A DNA stretch of 64,000 nucleotides from Pseudo-nitzschia pungens (Eukaryota > Bacillariophyta > Bacillariophyceae > Bacillariales > Bacillariaceae), in contig CM074758.1 of NCBI GenBank assembly GCA_037355855.1, forward strand, positions 7,599,001-7,663,000, written 5' to 3'. Positions 31,079-43,099 of this stretch are shown here, piece after piece; the stretch's first letter is position 1, and every line of letters starts with the position of its first letter. Under the pieces are notes generated by a model that was not told the origin of the DNA, did not search any database, and saw only the letters and a list, made by a program, of their open reading frames with translations. Made by a program: the position numbers and the translations under genes.

Positions 31079-33974
31079 GGCTCAAATCACTGACACTAGC
31101 ATCATGGCTGGAGGAGAATGCAATTGCAGCAACTCCAAGCCTCAATGCAGAGGCTGCGTCTTCCCCACCACCGGCAGCAGGAACTGCAGTTGAGGAAGCA
31201 GGAGAGGCCACAGGGAGGTCACCAGCCATGGCATTCTGGGGAGGGTCAGGAACTGCAGGGGGAACTTCAGGAGGAATACCAGGAGAGGCATCAGCCTTGG
31301 CAACATTGGAAGGATCACCTCCAGTAGGAACACCACCTGCAGGCGCTGAAGCCAGGACATCAGTGAGATTGGAAGTACCGGTTGCTAAAGTATCCATGGA
31401 TTGAGAATCATCAAATCCGCCACCACCACTGTCAGCACGGGCTTGGAGGTTAAAGTGCAGATCCAGATCAAAGGTGAGGTCTGGGGCAAGGTCAACTGAC
31501 AAGTCATCATCAACAAGTTCCCAATCTCTTGCATCCCCATCACCAAAAAAGGGAAGAGAGTCATCCTGCATTGGATCTGCAGCAGGTGCAGTTTCCACAA
31601 CACAATTGGCAGCAGCATCCCAATGGTAGGCTTCCATTTCAGTCAAGCACTCAGAAGAGAACCATTGTCGAACACAAGAACCATAGTGAGCTTCCAGTAT
31701 AATAGGCAGGAAAGACAACATGGCCATTGCTTCAGCCTTGGTAGTGATATTGTACAAAGCAAGGATCTCGCCTCGGTATGAACTGGTATCGACAGAAAGA
31801 AAAAGAGGCCATGACCAATTGTCACGGGTTCTGATACCCAGAAGCACACTGCGCAGTGTCTTCAAACCCAGCCCTTGGCCCAAGTCAACTGGAAGATCAA
31901 GATCAACTACCCCCAGAACAGGAGCAGTTTCATGGCTCTCAATAAATTTGGCTTGGCGGTGCTTAGCCTGGCGAACAGTCTTGAGCTTGGAGGGGGGAAG
32001 AGGTCTGTCAGAAGGATTGGTAGCTGTCTCAATAAACTTGTAGAATTTACCATCAGGTAAAGAGGCAATGTCTGAAGGTTTGCAACGGTTGAACTGGGCT
32101 TTGAGGAGCTTAACAGTTTGGGCGCGCTTTGTTGCATCACATAAAACATGAGCAGCCAGAACCGGATTGGGATCAGGAGTTCTGGAGTTGTCAAGGCTGA
32201 TATTCTTCCTGATAACAGCAATAGGACATGCCTGAAACCTGGGATGAGTCTGAAGCAATTCGTTGTAGTGGTCAAGATCAAAACTCTGCATGTAAGATCC
32301 AAGGAGAAAGCCACAGGTGACAATAACTGGGGCCTGTATGTGGTCATATTTCAGGTCCATGTCACGGTCTCTGAGCCTCTGGAGCAATTGTGCTGAAAAG
32401 AGTTTCTCCAGGGAAGCACTGTGTCCCAAAAAGAAGCGTAGATGAGGAGCAGTTCTACTGCGAAGCCAGAGCTGAGCAACATACAATTCCAAGGTCTTCC
32501 TGTCAGGAAGTGTCGTCCAAAACTTGGTAACAGGCTTGGCCTTGGGGTTGAGCCTGGCTCTGGAGGGAAAAACATACAACACCAGGCGCTTGTCAACAGT
32601 CCATAGAAGATCCAAAGCTTCCTTGAGAGACTTGAGCAGCTCATCATATAGTTCCCCAGGGTGTTGTGACATCAACCGTGGAAGGGACAGAGTGACATAA
32701 GAACTATGAGAACACTTGGTGCCAGCAGTGACATCCACTGGAGCTCTAGAATCACTGGAGCAAACCCCTCGGCGTTGGAGGAAATGCCCGGCAGAGGAGG
32801 ACAAGACAGTAGCATCACCACCACCAGGAAGAAAGGACACTGATTTGGAAGTGGAAGATTTGGAAGTGGAAGCATCATCAGCCACTGGGGGCGCAGGTGT
32901 AGGAGGTCGCTTCTTGAAATGCCAATGAGAACCAAGCACCTTATTGGCTGCCCACCATACTTTGCCTTCAGTGCTAGGCAAAAGGTTGCCCTCACAGTAG
33001 AGGTCATCAAAACACTCAGGAGACATCTTGACCAAACCAATAAGACATTTCTTCAGAGCCTGGCCAGGTGGTTGCTTGGTCCAGGCTGGGGCAGAGCCTT
33101 GAAAGCAAGCAGAGACAAGAGAGGCCAAGGAATCTACAGTGGCATTGCGCCAGTCTGGAGTGTCCGGAAAAACCTGAGAATAAACAGGAGGGATGGCAGT
33201 CCTGCATATATCATGGATGGATTTCTTGTCAGTACCCTCCTTCTTGCTGAAAAAGTGTGTAGGGCTTGGACACCCAGCCCATAACCGGTTACCAGTTGGA
33301 GATTTTCGAAAGGCATGAATTGCAGATGGTATAGGAGACTTGCCAGAACAGGGACCCTTACCATAAAAACACCAGAAGAAGGAAGCGGAATGAGCCCTGT
33401 TGGCAGCAGCCAGGGCTTTCTGGCGCAGGGCATGTCGCTCTGCAGACGGTGTGTCAGAAAGAAATGCAAGAGTAGCTTGTTTCAGACTGGACTTGGAAGG
33501 AGAGACCTTGGAAGGAGGGTGCTTAGAGTCTGAGTGCTCAGAGCCTGGCTGGCCATCCCTAGACGTCACACTGTTGGACTTTCCACTGTTGGGCGTCCCA
33601 CTGTTGGACGTCCCACTGTTGGAATTTCCACTGTTGGACTTCCCACTGTTGGACTTCCCACTGTCAGACGTTCCACTGTCGGACTGCCCACTGCCTGAAT
33701 GCCCTGTGTCTGAATGCCCAGTGCCTGACTGCTCAGTGCTCATATCAACATCATCTAGTGCACCAGTAGACACAGCAGAAGTGAAGGACATATCATCATC
33801 AGAAGGGAGTGAATCCCTAGCTGTACGGGGAGAGGGAGGGGGAGAGGGAGTAGCCTGAAGAACGGAACCAGCAGGTAGTCGGCGGGAAGGGGTCCCCGTA
33901 AAGGCGCGTTTGTTTGAAGGAGTGTTAGCCAAGGTAGACCGTTTTCGCCTGGAAGCTGGCGGGGGGGGAGGCAT
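30999..33974 (-). CDS. LINE ORF1 protein, copy E
   Basis: 991 aa starting MPPPPPASRRKRS. The N-terminal third is low complexity with pentapeptide-like SNSGK/SNSGT/SDSG repeats, encoded by a 15-bp iterated DNA motif (about 33570-33720). From NRAHSASFFWCFYGKGPCSG to the end it is almost identical to copy A. Conserved features include GCPSPTHFFSKKEG and a Ser-rich stretch before FLPGGGDATVL. No named domain is recognised. The role is inferred from position as the RNA-binding partner of ORF2. The last 80 nt overlap ORF2. Confidence 0.85.
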   Translation of the reverse strand: MPPPPPASRRKRSTLANTPSNKRAFTGTPSRRLPAGSVLQATPSPPPSPRTARDSLPSDDDMSFTSAVSTGALDDVDMSTEQSGTGHSDTGHSGSGQSDSGTSDSGKSNSGKSNSGNSNSGTSNSGTPNSGKSNSVTSRDGQPGSEHSDSKHPPSKVSPSKSSLKQATLAFLSDTPSAERHALRQKALAAANRAHSASFFWCFYGKGPCSGKSPIPSAIHAFRKSPTGNRLWAGCPSPTHFFSKKEGTDKKSIHDICRTAIPPVYSQVFPDTPDWRNATVDSLASLVSACFQGSAPAWTKQPPGQALKKCLIGLVKMSPECFDDLYCEGNLLPSTEGKVWWAANKVLGSHWHFKKRPPTPAPPVADDASTSKSSTSKSVSFLPGGGDATVLSSSAGHFLQRRGVCSSDSRAPVDVTAGTKCSHSSYVTLSLPRLMSQHPGELYDELLKSLKEALDLLWTVDKRLVLYVFPSRARLNPKAKPVTKFWTTLPDRKTLELYVAQLWLRSRTAPHLRFFLGHSASLEKLFSAQLLQRLRDRDMDLKYDHIQAPVIVTCGFLLGSYMQSFDLDHYNELLQTHPRFQACPIAVIRKNISLDNSRTPDPNPVLAAHVLCDATKRAQTVKLLKAQFNRCKPSDIASLPDGKFYKFIETATNPSDRPLPPSKLKTVRQAKHRQAKFIESHETAPVLGVVDLDLPVDLGQGLGLKTLRSVLLGIRTRDNWSWPLFLSVDTSSYRGEILALYNITTKAEAMAMLSFLPIILEAHYGSCVRQWFSSECLTEMEAYHWDAAANCVVETAPAADPMQDDSLPFFGDGDARDWELVDDDLSVDLAPDLTFDLDLHFNLQARADSGGGGFDDSQSMDTLATGTSNLTDVLASAPAGGVPTGGDPSNVAKADASPGIPPEVPPAVPDPPQNAMAGDLPVASPASSTAVPAAGGGEDAASALRLGVAAIAFSSSHDASVSDLSHANVSTKSAPATLPSLRQTGFPSDHG

Positions 33975-34067
33975 GGTGGGGCTAGGATCGTCTGAATAGG
34001 CGTGTTGGCTCGGGCGCTGGTAGGCTGTCAGTGTTAACCTGTATGGATATATACAGATGGGTGTATT

Positions 34068-34900
34068 CTACACTGCTCTGGGATGTGCAAGTGCCAGGTG
34101 ATGACAAAGGCCGGGGCAGGAGAAGCACCGGTTGAGGACAAAGGCCGGGGCAGGAGAAGCACCGGTTGAGAGCAGAGCAACAACTGAAAAGCAAGCAGTT
34201 GGGTGTTGGATCAACAGCAGACACGCCTCTTGGATGTGCAAGTGCCAGGTGACAACAAAGGCCAGGGCAGGAGAAGCACCGGTTGAAGGCAAAGGCCGGG
34301 GCAGAAGAAGCACCGGTTGATGACAAAGGCCGGGGCAGAAGAAGCACCGGTTGAAGACAAAGGCCGGGGCAGGAGAAGCACCGGTTGATGACAAAGGCCG
34401 GGGCAGGAGAAGCACCAGTTGAGAGCAAAGCAACAACTGAAAAGCAAGCAATTGGGTGCTGGACCAACAGCAGACACGCCTCTTGGATGTGCAAGTGCCA
34501 GGTGATGACAAAGGCCAGGGCAGGAGAAGCGCCGGTTGAAGGCAAAGGCCGGGGCAGAAGAAGCACCGGTTGAAGACAAAGGCCGGGGCAGGAGAAGCAC
34601 CGGGTTAGGGCAAAGGCCGGGATAGGAGAAGCACCAGTTGAGAGCAAAGCAACAACTGAAAAGCAAGCAATTGGGTGCTGGACCAACAGCAGACACGCCT
34701 CTTGGATGTGCAAGTGCGAGGTGATGACAAAGGCCGGTGCAGGAGAAGCACCGGTTGAAGGCAAAGGCCGGGGCAGAAGAAGCACCGGTTGAAGACAAAA
34801 GTCGGAGCAGGAGAAGCACCGGTTGAGGGCAGAGCAACAGCTGAAAAGTAACCTGTTAGATGCTGGGGCTACAGAAGACACGCCGCTGATGATGACAAAT
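34068..34900 (-). repeat. 5' UTR tandem repeat of copy E
   Basis: Iterated CCGGTGCTTCTCCTGCCCC and the CACCTGGCACTTGCACATCC core, as in copy A but with about four cores (near 34090, 34244, 34497 and 34713) against ten in A. It lies directly upstream of ORF1. Copy-number difference between otherwise similar elements shows that the array expands and contracts. Confidence 0.85.
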
Positions 34901-35169
34901 GCCGGGGCGGTAGAAGCACCAGTGGAGTGCAGAAATGCCAGGTGATAGGGTATATGCTGGGAAACAGGGTACAGCAGCAACAACAGGTCCAACGTTGGTC
35001 TGGACAAGGAAAAACTCCAGGGGAACCAAAAGAAAGGACTGGAGCACTACCAGAAGAGTCACGTTCGAAACCCACAGAGGTGCTCTGGAGTTACAGAATT
35101 TAGAAACTCCAGTAGACCACTGCAAATCGTGTAGAAACAGACTGTAGAAACCGACAACTGGCTTGTATC

Positions 35170-36010
35170 AAAGGCCTGGTATTAGGGAAGCTGCTTGCTT
35201 GAAAACAGGGGCTTTAGTAGGAACACTTAGGGACCAGGGGATATCAATGCCAGGGCACACTTAAAAGGCTCAGGAGGGAACTTGAAGTTCAAACTCGCAA
35301 GGACTTATAAGCGGAAACAGTATCCAGGGGCAATTGGCTTGAGAACAGGGACCTTGAGCGAGACACTTAGGGACCTAGGGACCAGGGAAGCTGCTTGGAA
35401 CAGGGACCAGGGAAACTGTAGTATTGTATGTGTTCGACAACTTCAACTTGAAAAGACTTAACCTTGAAGAACGTAGAACGTTAGGGGGATATCACGGAAC
35501 AGAGCTGCTGTAGAATTCTACAGGGAAAATTCTGGTAGTTCTGTCCAGAGTTGCGGGCAAATGGAATAGAAGTACCACTTTTGGCCCTGTAGAAGTTACG
35601 TAGAAGGGGGGAAATGGAAACAGTATCTGGGGGCAATTGGCCTGAAAACAAATACCTTGAGCGAGACACTTAGGGACCAGGGAAGCTGCTTGCTTGAAAA
35701 CAGGGGCTTTAGTAGAAAGACCTAGGGACCAGGGGGAGGCTTGTGTCTTGAAAACAGTGTCGAACTTGAAGTTCAAGTTGGGGTGCTTAATAGCGAAAAC
35801 ACTTAGGGATCAGGGAACTCGCGAACACTTAGGGACCAGGGAAATTGTAGTCTTGAAAACAAGGGGCTGTAGTAGCTGTAGTCTTGGAAACAAGAGTGTA
35901 ATAAGTAGGAGGTACTTAGGGATCGGTTGGTCTTGGCTTGAAAACAGGTGTAGTAGGGAAAGCCTTAAGCGAAAACACTTAGGGACTAGGGGGCTGGGCT
36001 AGGAAACAGG
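35170..36010 (-). repeat. Short dispersed motif repeats in the distal 5' UTR of copy E
   Basis: Many copies of CTTGAAAACAGGG and ACACTTAGGGACCAGGG (plus-strand reading), the same family as in copy A at 10300-10950. They are interleaved with segments such as CAATTGGCTTGAGAACAGGGACC. No ORF is supported. Confidence 0.6.
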
Positions 36011-36648
36011 GGTACTCTTAAGTGATAAACACTTAAGGAGTGGTGGGCAATTGGCTTGAAAATAAAGGGGAAACTGGAAGATATGCTCGCGTGAACTTGC
36101 AAATACTTAAGGATCAGCGCGTAGGAACCTTCTAGAAGGGGGGGGTTTGTATGTGTTCGACAACTTCAACTTGAAAAGACTTAGGGAACTCAGCAAGGAA
36201 CCTTGAAGAATGAAGAACTTTAAGTGGATATCACTTAAGGGGCTTGGAAGACTGTATAGCGTTAAATAATAAGGTAGCTTGAAAACAGATCGAAAAACAA
36301 ACCGAGCTCGGAGACAAACTGAGCGTGGAGACTAACCGGAGCAGAGCTGCTGTAGAATTAGTACTGCAATCGCTGTAGAAAATTATGTGTTGTTTTGCTT
36401 GTTGCTGTTGTTGCCGATCGACCGATCGACAGGAAACAAGCAACCAAAGCAACCAAAGGAAGCAGGGAGCAGCCAAGCAAACAGCAGAATCAGATAGGGG
36501 AGGTCTCTGTTAATAGGTGTAGTGCTTGGTTTTGTTGTAGGAGCTTTAGAAGTGAGTAAGATATCAAAGGGGAAAGTTGTGTAGAAATCTACGTGTTTTA
36601 AGTACTGGAACATCGGAACGTCGGACAAAATCGCGCGTCGCAAAATTG

Positions 36649-36665
36649 TGCCTCCCCTGGTATCT
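36649..36665 (+). repeat. Right 17-bp target-site duplication of copy E
   Basis: The sequence tgcctcccctggtatct follows the 5' end of copy E directly and repeats 24847-24863. Confidence 0.95.
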
Positions 36666-36940
36666 CTCCTGAAGTTCCCCCTGTAGTTCCTGACCCTCCC
36701 CATGATGCCATGGCTGGTGACCTCCCTGTGGCCTCTCCTGAGTCCTCACCTGCAGTTCCTGCTGCCGGTGGTGGGGAAGATGCAGCCTCTGCATTGAGGC
36801 TTGGAGTTGCTGCAATTGCATTCTCTTCCAGTCATGATGCTAGTGTCAGTGATTTGAGCCATGCCAATGTCTCTACCAAATCAGCTCCGGCAACTCTTCC
36901 TTCCGTGCGACAGACTCGGTTTCCTTCTGATCATGGTTAG
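36666..36940 (+). pseudogene. ORF1 fragment of copy B, right part
   Basis: Continues the ORF1 reading of 24668-24863 after removal of copy E and one target duplication. It runs through MAGDLPVASPESS to the ORF1 C-terminus TRFPSDHG and the stop at 36938-36940. Its last 80 nt overlap ORF2, as in A and E. Confidence 0.9.
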
Positions 36941-39900
36941 CTCTTCTGGTATGAGGTGTGATGGGATGCCTTCCAATCCAAATCCCATCAATGCTTCTCC
37001 TGTTTCTCCCTTTTCCCCCTCCGACTCTTCCCCTGTCTCTCATTTTGTCCAATTAACTCTTCATGGAGACTCTCTTGCTGCTAAGGATTCTGACAGTTTT
37101 GGTCATTCCTTCCCTCAAGCTCCATCCTATAACTCCACCATCATCACTTTCCAAAACATTGGACCACAGCGCAGAGCTGCCTTTATGTCCATGTCCAAGC
37201 ACAACGCCCGTCAATTTGTCAAGAGCAATGCCAGTGTGGCTCTTTTTGCTGAACATTGTTTGAATGAATCCAAACTCCTGCCCTGTGATCTTTTCAATCG
37301 GCGCATGAAGAATGTCAGTCCCTCAAGTTTTTCCTATCTTGCTAACAACAAGCATGAAGCTTCTGCCTGCTCTTGGCTTCAGCCTGGCGGCACCGGTTTT
37401 TCCATTGACCAGCTGTTCAGCTCCCACAAGGTTGCACATGGAGCTGATCCATCTGGTCTTGGCAGATGGTCCTTTGTCAAGTTTCAGGGCAGGGATGGCT
37501 ACAATGTCACCATGTTTTCTGCCTACTGCCCAGTTGAAAATGATAGGGATCTTGGCTCAGTCTGGAATCAACAGTACCGATACTTTCAAGCCGCTGAAAA
37601 TCTTTTCAGTCCCAATCCATGCATTCTCTTTCACAGGGATTTAACTGCTGCCCTTCAAGTCTGTCTGGGTGCAGGTGATCAAGTCATTGTTGGGATTGAC
37701 CAGAATGCTGATGTCAGGACTGATGGCTTGTCTTTTGAGCTCAAGGCTCTTGGTTTCAGAGATGCCATTCTTACCCTTCATAGTACGTCTTCTCCTCCTG
37801 CCACTCACAACCGAAACACTACCAGAACACCAATTGATGCCATTTGGGTCTCTGAGAATGTTGATGTTCTCAGGGCTGGGTATTGTCCCTTTGGAGGTGC
37901 CCATGGTATGGAATCTGACCATAGACTGCTTTGGATTGAGGTTTGTAATTGCAGCCTCATGGGCAAACGTATTCCACCTCCTGTGAGATTCTCTCATTCC
38001 AAACTCCAGTCCTCCCACCCTCATCTACGACAACGGTATTTCAAGCGAGTGAGGCACAGCTTTCTCAAGGCTGGAGTGTTTTCTCTCCAAGCTAAGCTGG
38101 AGCACCTACTGGCTCAGTTTCAGTCTGGGGATATTTCTGTGCGCACTGATCTCATCACCACATATGAAGTACTCCATGAAACCTCTACCTCTCTCAGGCT
38201 CTCTGTTGAACAAAACCTCTGCCACACTAGAGCTGGTTTGGTTCCATGGTCACCTAAGCTGCAAGTCTATCGTGATACCATTGACTTTTGGCGGCGTGTT
38301 GTTAAGTTGAGACAGGGTGTGTCCACCAGTCATACTGTTTTGAAAAGGTTGGCCTGCAAGCTTTCTCTCTACAAAGGAGAACACAGTGACCTTTCCAGTG
38401 CTCTCCTCCATCTGAAACAAGCTTACAAGCAATACCGGGCAGTGAAGAAATTGGCCCCCTCATGGAGAGACTCCTTCAATCAAGGCCTGGTGGATGCACT
38501 TCTTGCTGAAGGCAAGCCTCACAACCAGCATGCTTCCCAGATTCGTGCCAGGATGCGCAGGGAACGTCTTCAACGAGAGCTTGGTCTCGCTGCTCGGTCT
38601 ATTCGGGGACGTGTCAACAAGTCAGCAGTCTTGCGCGCTATTGCAGTTGGCCATGATGGTGTTGAACAGGTCTTGGAATCTCAGTCTACTATGGTTCCAG
38701 CTATGGCTGAATCCAATGTCCGGCGTCAACAGCAGTGTATTGGCACTCCTTCCATGACTCCCTCCTTCATTCAAGATTTTGGCTACCTAGGCACTGCCCA
38801 TGCTGCTCCCCAAGTCCTTGATGGCACATACATTCCTCCTCCTGCCACTGACAAATACCTTTCTGAATTTCTTTCCTGTCTCAAAGTCCCTGACTCTATT
38901 CTGAGTTTGCCCCCCTTTGACTATTCAGTGTGTCCAGCTGACAATGCTGCTGCCTGGAAACGCCAGAGGGAACGCACAGCAAGTGAACCTTCTTGTTTGA
39001 GTTTTGCCCACCACAAGGCATTTGCCCTGGATCCCCAGCTGAACAAGTTTGACACTCTCCTGAGATCCGTCCCTTTGATTGTTGGCTTCTCTCCTTCTGC
39101 TTGGCAGGTCATCACTGATGTTGAGATCTTCAAGAAACCTGGTGAATATAGAGTGGATAAGATGAGACTCATCCAGTTGATGTCTCCTGAGTTCCAAATC
39201 AACAACAAGATGATTGGCAGACGAATTCTTGCCCATGCTGAACGTGCCAATGCCGTGGCTGTTGATCAACATGGAAGCAGGAAACACCACAAGGCAATCA
39301 ACACCTGCCTGAACAAGAAGCTCATATGTGATGTGTTGCGGCAGAAGCGCAGATCCGGTGCTGTTGCTATGAATGATGCCAAGGGCTGCTATGATAGGAT
39401 CTCTCATCCCATTGCAGGTCTCACTCTCCAGAGCTTTGGGGTTCCTGCACATGTGTGTGAGGTTCTTTTGTCTACTTTGCAACTTGCCAAGCACCACATC
39501 AAAACTGGTTTTGGTCGGTCAGGTCCTGTGTATGGTGATGAACCTGTTCCTCTCAGTGGTTGTGGCCAAGGCAATGGTATTGGTCCAACTCTTTGGGCTT
39601 TGGTGTCAACAATTGTCTTCCGAATGATGCAACAGGCTGGGCATGGTGTCCATCTTCTCACTTCATTGTCACTGCAACTGGTTTCTCTTGTGGGTTTTGC
39701 CTTTGTGGATGACACAGATTTGTTTTGTGCTGGCTCTGATTCCTCCACATCTGGTGAGGAATTAGCTGTTGACTTTCAGGAAGCTCTTGACCGGTGGGCT
39801 GGTGGGATTATTGCCACTGGTGGTGCTATTGAACCTGCCAAATCCTTCTGTTATTTGATTGATTTCAAATGGAATGGATCCGGTTGGGATTATCGCTCCA

Positions 39901-42778
39901 TTGCTGACATGCCTGGTGACTTCTCTGTTGCTGACAAGAATGGCAATCGAGCTACCCTGGATCGGTTTGAAGTAGACCATGCTGACAAGACCCTTGGGGT
40001 TTTTATCTCCATGGATGGCAATGAGGAAGCACAGATTGCTCACATGAAGTCACAGTCTCAGTCTTTTGGCTCTCAACTCAGGGCTTCCAAGTGTGAGAAG
40101 CGCGCATCCCTCTACACCTTCAAGTATTCTTTCATGAAGTCTGTTGAATACCCCATGCCTGTCACGCAACTTGATGAGGCCACTTGGACTAAGATAATTC
40201 ACCCAGCTCTTGTTCCTGTGCTGAATAAAGCAGGGATGTCACGGACATTTCCCAGACATGTGTTCTATGGTCCTTCCCTCTATCAAGGCTTTGGATTCAT
40301 CCATCCATACCTCCTCCAAGAGTTCAGTCATATTGCCACCCTCTTTCAGGAATCTGTCAGGTCCTCACAAACTGGTAGGATTCTCAGGCTCACTGCTGAG
40401 TCTCTCAGGCTTGAACTTGGACTTCCTCTCCATCTTGGTGTCACACCCTATCATCCCTTTGCTTCATACGTCACTCCCTGCTGGTACAAACATGTGTGGA
40501 AGTTTTTCTCTGTTCACCCTGTGAGCTTGTTTGAAGACTTCCCAGACCTACCACTGTTACGTTCCAATGACTGTTATCTCATGCAAGCCTTTGTCAACTC
40601 TGGCTTCAGAGGTGCTGACTTGTCCCTCTTGAATCACATGCGCATGTCCCTCAAGGCTATTTCCCTTGCTGACATTTGTACTCCAGATGGGAAAAGACTC
40701 TCTCCCATGGCCTTCCAGCTGACATCCTCCAATCACTTGAGGGATCATCTTGACTGGCCTAGATGTCCTCCATCCTGGCCTCCAGCAGCACAGCGCTTAT
40801 GGACTAAGGCTCTTCAGACCTGTTTTCTTCCCCCCTGTCCACCCCCTGCAGCCAGGGCACTGGCTCCTTCTTTTCATCTTGGGCATTGGCTCTCTCCCCA
40901 GACAGCTTCTCTTTGGCCTTGGTTTTTGTCTCCATCCACCAACAGAATATTCTTCAAAACTTCTACTGGCTGGATTGTGAGCACCTCCCAGGGCAGGGGC
41001 AGATACAGGGTCACTTCTGAACTCATTCCTGACAAACCAGCCTGTGCTGATGTACTTGTCTGCCCTGTTATTTGTGGACAAGTTGTACGCGTTGTTGGGT
41101 CCTCAGCCTTTGTTTCCGAACCTCCTGACATGGATCCTCTGGAGTACAATCCATATGACTCTCTTCCAGACTCCCCTGCAGATGCCTTTGATTCACTCTG
41201 TGCGTCTCCAAGGGTACTTCTCCACAAATATTCCCTACCACAGGCTGGCTGTCAGCACCTTGTTGATGCTATCCAGAGTGGTACTGCCAGTGCTGTATGT
41301 GATGGTTCATTTGATCCGGACCTTCTCAGAGGAACTTCTGCTTTCATTTTGTCACCCAATACCTCCACCAAGACTGCTTCATTGTTCCTCACTGGCTGTA
41401 ATTTTGTCAGTGGATCCCCTGAGGATCAATCTTCCTACAGGAGTGAACTGGCAGGAATCATTGGGGTTCTCACCTGCTGCACTGCTCTGGTGAGTCTTTT
41501 TGATATTGCTTCTGGCTCTATCACTATTGCTCTGGATGGTGACACAGCTCTCAAACAGGCTGAGGGATCATGGCCATTGGTTATTTCCCAGAAGTCTTTT
41601 GATTATGTTTATGTCATCAGAAACATGATTTCTGCCCTGCCAATCTCTGTGCACTTTCAGTGGGTTCAGGGCCATCAAGCTGGAATCTTTCTTGATTGGT
41701 GGGCCCTTCGCAATCATCAGGTTGACAGCATGGCAAAGGCATTTCTCTCTGTCCATAGAGCTTCTGCCCATCACTATCCCAGACTTGTGTTTGAGCCCTG
41801 GGCTTTTTCTCTCAATGGAAGCAAGTGCTCAAGGTTTGATCAAAATGCTTTGCATGTTGCCATTTCTGGTCCTCCTCTTCTTCAATATTGGCAGACCCAC
41901 CATGACATTCCCATTCCACAACCTGTTTTGAGTTCCATCCATTGGTGTGCTCATCTGAATGCCTTCAAGCGTTTACCTCCTGGCATGCAAAGGTGGTTTG
42001 TCAAATTTGCTTCTGGCAGTATTGGTGTTGGCAACCAACTACTTCACTACCAGTATCAGGATCACTCCAGGTGCCCATTGTGTGATGCAGACAACGAGAA
42101 GGTTTCTCATGTGCTCTCCTGCAAGGACCCTGGGGCAGTACAGCACAGTGTGTCAGCTTTCAAGGGACCACTGCAGAAGAGGCTTGAAGTTGAACAAACT
42201 GATCCATCATTGGTTGTTGCCATTGTGGATCTTCTCACCAGAGTTCGGAAGGGCCAGAGAATTTATCCATCATCCTTACTCACTTGCAATTGCCTCTGCT
42301 GTCAGAGCACAGAGGACTATTGGCTTGGCACAACTGGCTTCTTGGTAGGTGGTCTCCTCGCTGGTATCAAATCCAGGCTGACTACTACTCCCACATTGGA
42401 AGCAAGCGCTCTCCCAAACGGTGGGCTACAGCTATCATCCATCAGTTCTTTCTTACCTCCTGGGATCTTTGGACCTATAGGAATGAACGACTCCATGGTC
42501 CTGGGGGTACCCTTGATGCTGAACAACACCAATCTCTTGATGCTTCCATCATCCTCTAGAATTGGCCGATTGGTGCAGCTGGTGCACTTCCCCAGTCACA
42601 CTCCCTGTTACAAACCCCTTTCCAAGTCCTACAAGGTTACACCCTGACTGCCAAGCGGCAGTGGCTTGCAACCATCCACCTTGCAAGGAAGCAGTATGCA
42701 GCGCCTGACCCACCAGTGCAGCCATACCAACAAGAGGCTGCTCTTCTCAGAGCCTGGCTTACTGGACCTCAGGGTTGA
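36861..42778 (+). pseudogene. LINE ORF2, copy B, with C-terminal frameshifts
   Basis: Intact from 36861 (MPMSLPNQ) through endonuclease, RT (FVDDTDLF), RNase H and the CPLCDADNEKVSHVLSC finger. It then carries an extra T near 42275 and another near 42325 relative to copies A and E. A cluster of changes at 42548-42570 adds a TAG in the original frame. The unshifted frame ends at 42647, while the ancestral stop after WLTGPQG is at 42776-42778. The catalytic domains could still be made; only the last roughly 150 residues are garbled. Confidence 0.88.
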
Positions 42779-43080
42779 TTCCACTTTGTACCTTGGTTTT
42801 GTTTTCTGTTCCTGCTTCTTATCCTGTCCCATCCCTTTTGATACTGGATCTTATCCCAATATCTTCATTCCCATTTCACTTTATCTCAATTCCCTCTTTT
42901 GTGGGACTTGTTTGTCTTTTTCCCTGCTTGATGTTCAAGGTTTGTTTTGAAAATTTGTCGTTCTACCACTTGGGGTCCTGACTCTATGATGGAGGCGACG
43001 TTAAAGTCTGGTTACAGACTGAGTAATTTAGTTTCACCTTTGGTGATTAAAGTTATTTAAATACGTATATTATTATTATT

Positions 43081-43099
43081 ACTATGCATGATGCAATCA
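43081..43099 (+). repeat. Right 19-bp target-site duplication of the nest
   Basis: actatgcatgatgcaatca directly after the (ATT)n tail of copy B, identical to 9692-9710. Confidence 0.95.

Larger units (their letters stand above)
24864..36648 (-). mobile_element. Non-LTR retrotransposon copy E, full length and apparently intact
   Basis: 11,785 bp on the minus strand. The 5' end at 36648 is caattttgcgacgcgcgat, identical to copy A, and the 3' end is (ATT)n at 24864. It has a 5' UTR of about 2.67 kb with repeats, ORF1 (33974-30999), ORF2 (31078-25166) and a 3' UTR of about 300 bp. Neither ORF has a stop or visible frameshift, and the 17-bp duplication is perfect. This is therefore the best candidate for a still-active copy. 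It differs from A and B most strongly in the ORF1 N-terminus and 5' repeats. Confidence 0.93.
24668..43080 (+). mobile_element. Non-LTR retrotransposon copy B (5' truncated), split by copy E
   Basis: It begins without a gap at the (ATT)n tail of copy A, inside ORF1 codons (gatctggatttgcac), and ends with (ATT)n at 43080, followed by the outer target-site duplication. Element parts are 24668-24863 and 36649-43080. It matches A better than E, for example HNQHASQ in A and B against HNQNASQ in E. The A tail-B junction has TT microhomology. This arrangement suits template jumping within one insertion event, or insertion of B into A's tail. Confidence 0.85.

Noticed and set aside
42800..42980. Short ORFs rich in Phe/Leu/Cys after ORF2 in copies A, B and E
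   Set aside because: They lie in the 3' UTR shared by all copies, have no conserved start and arise from CT-rich sequence.
9711..43080. Interpretation as an LTR retrotransposon or virus-derived insertion
   Set aside because: No LTRs, integrase, protease or envelope-like frame. APE endonuclease, (ATT)n tails and variable target duplications identify non-LTR elements.
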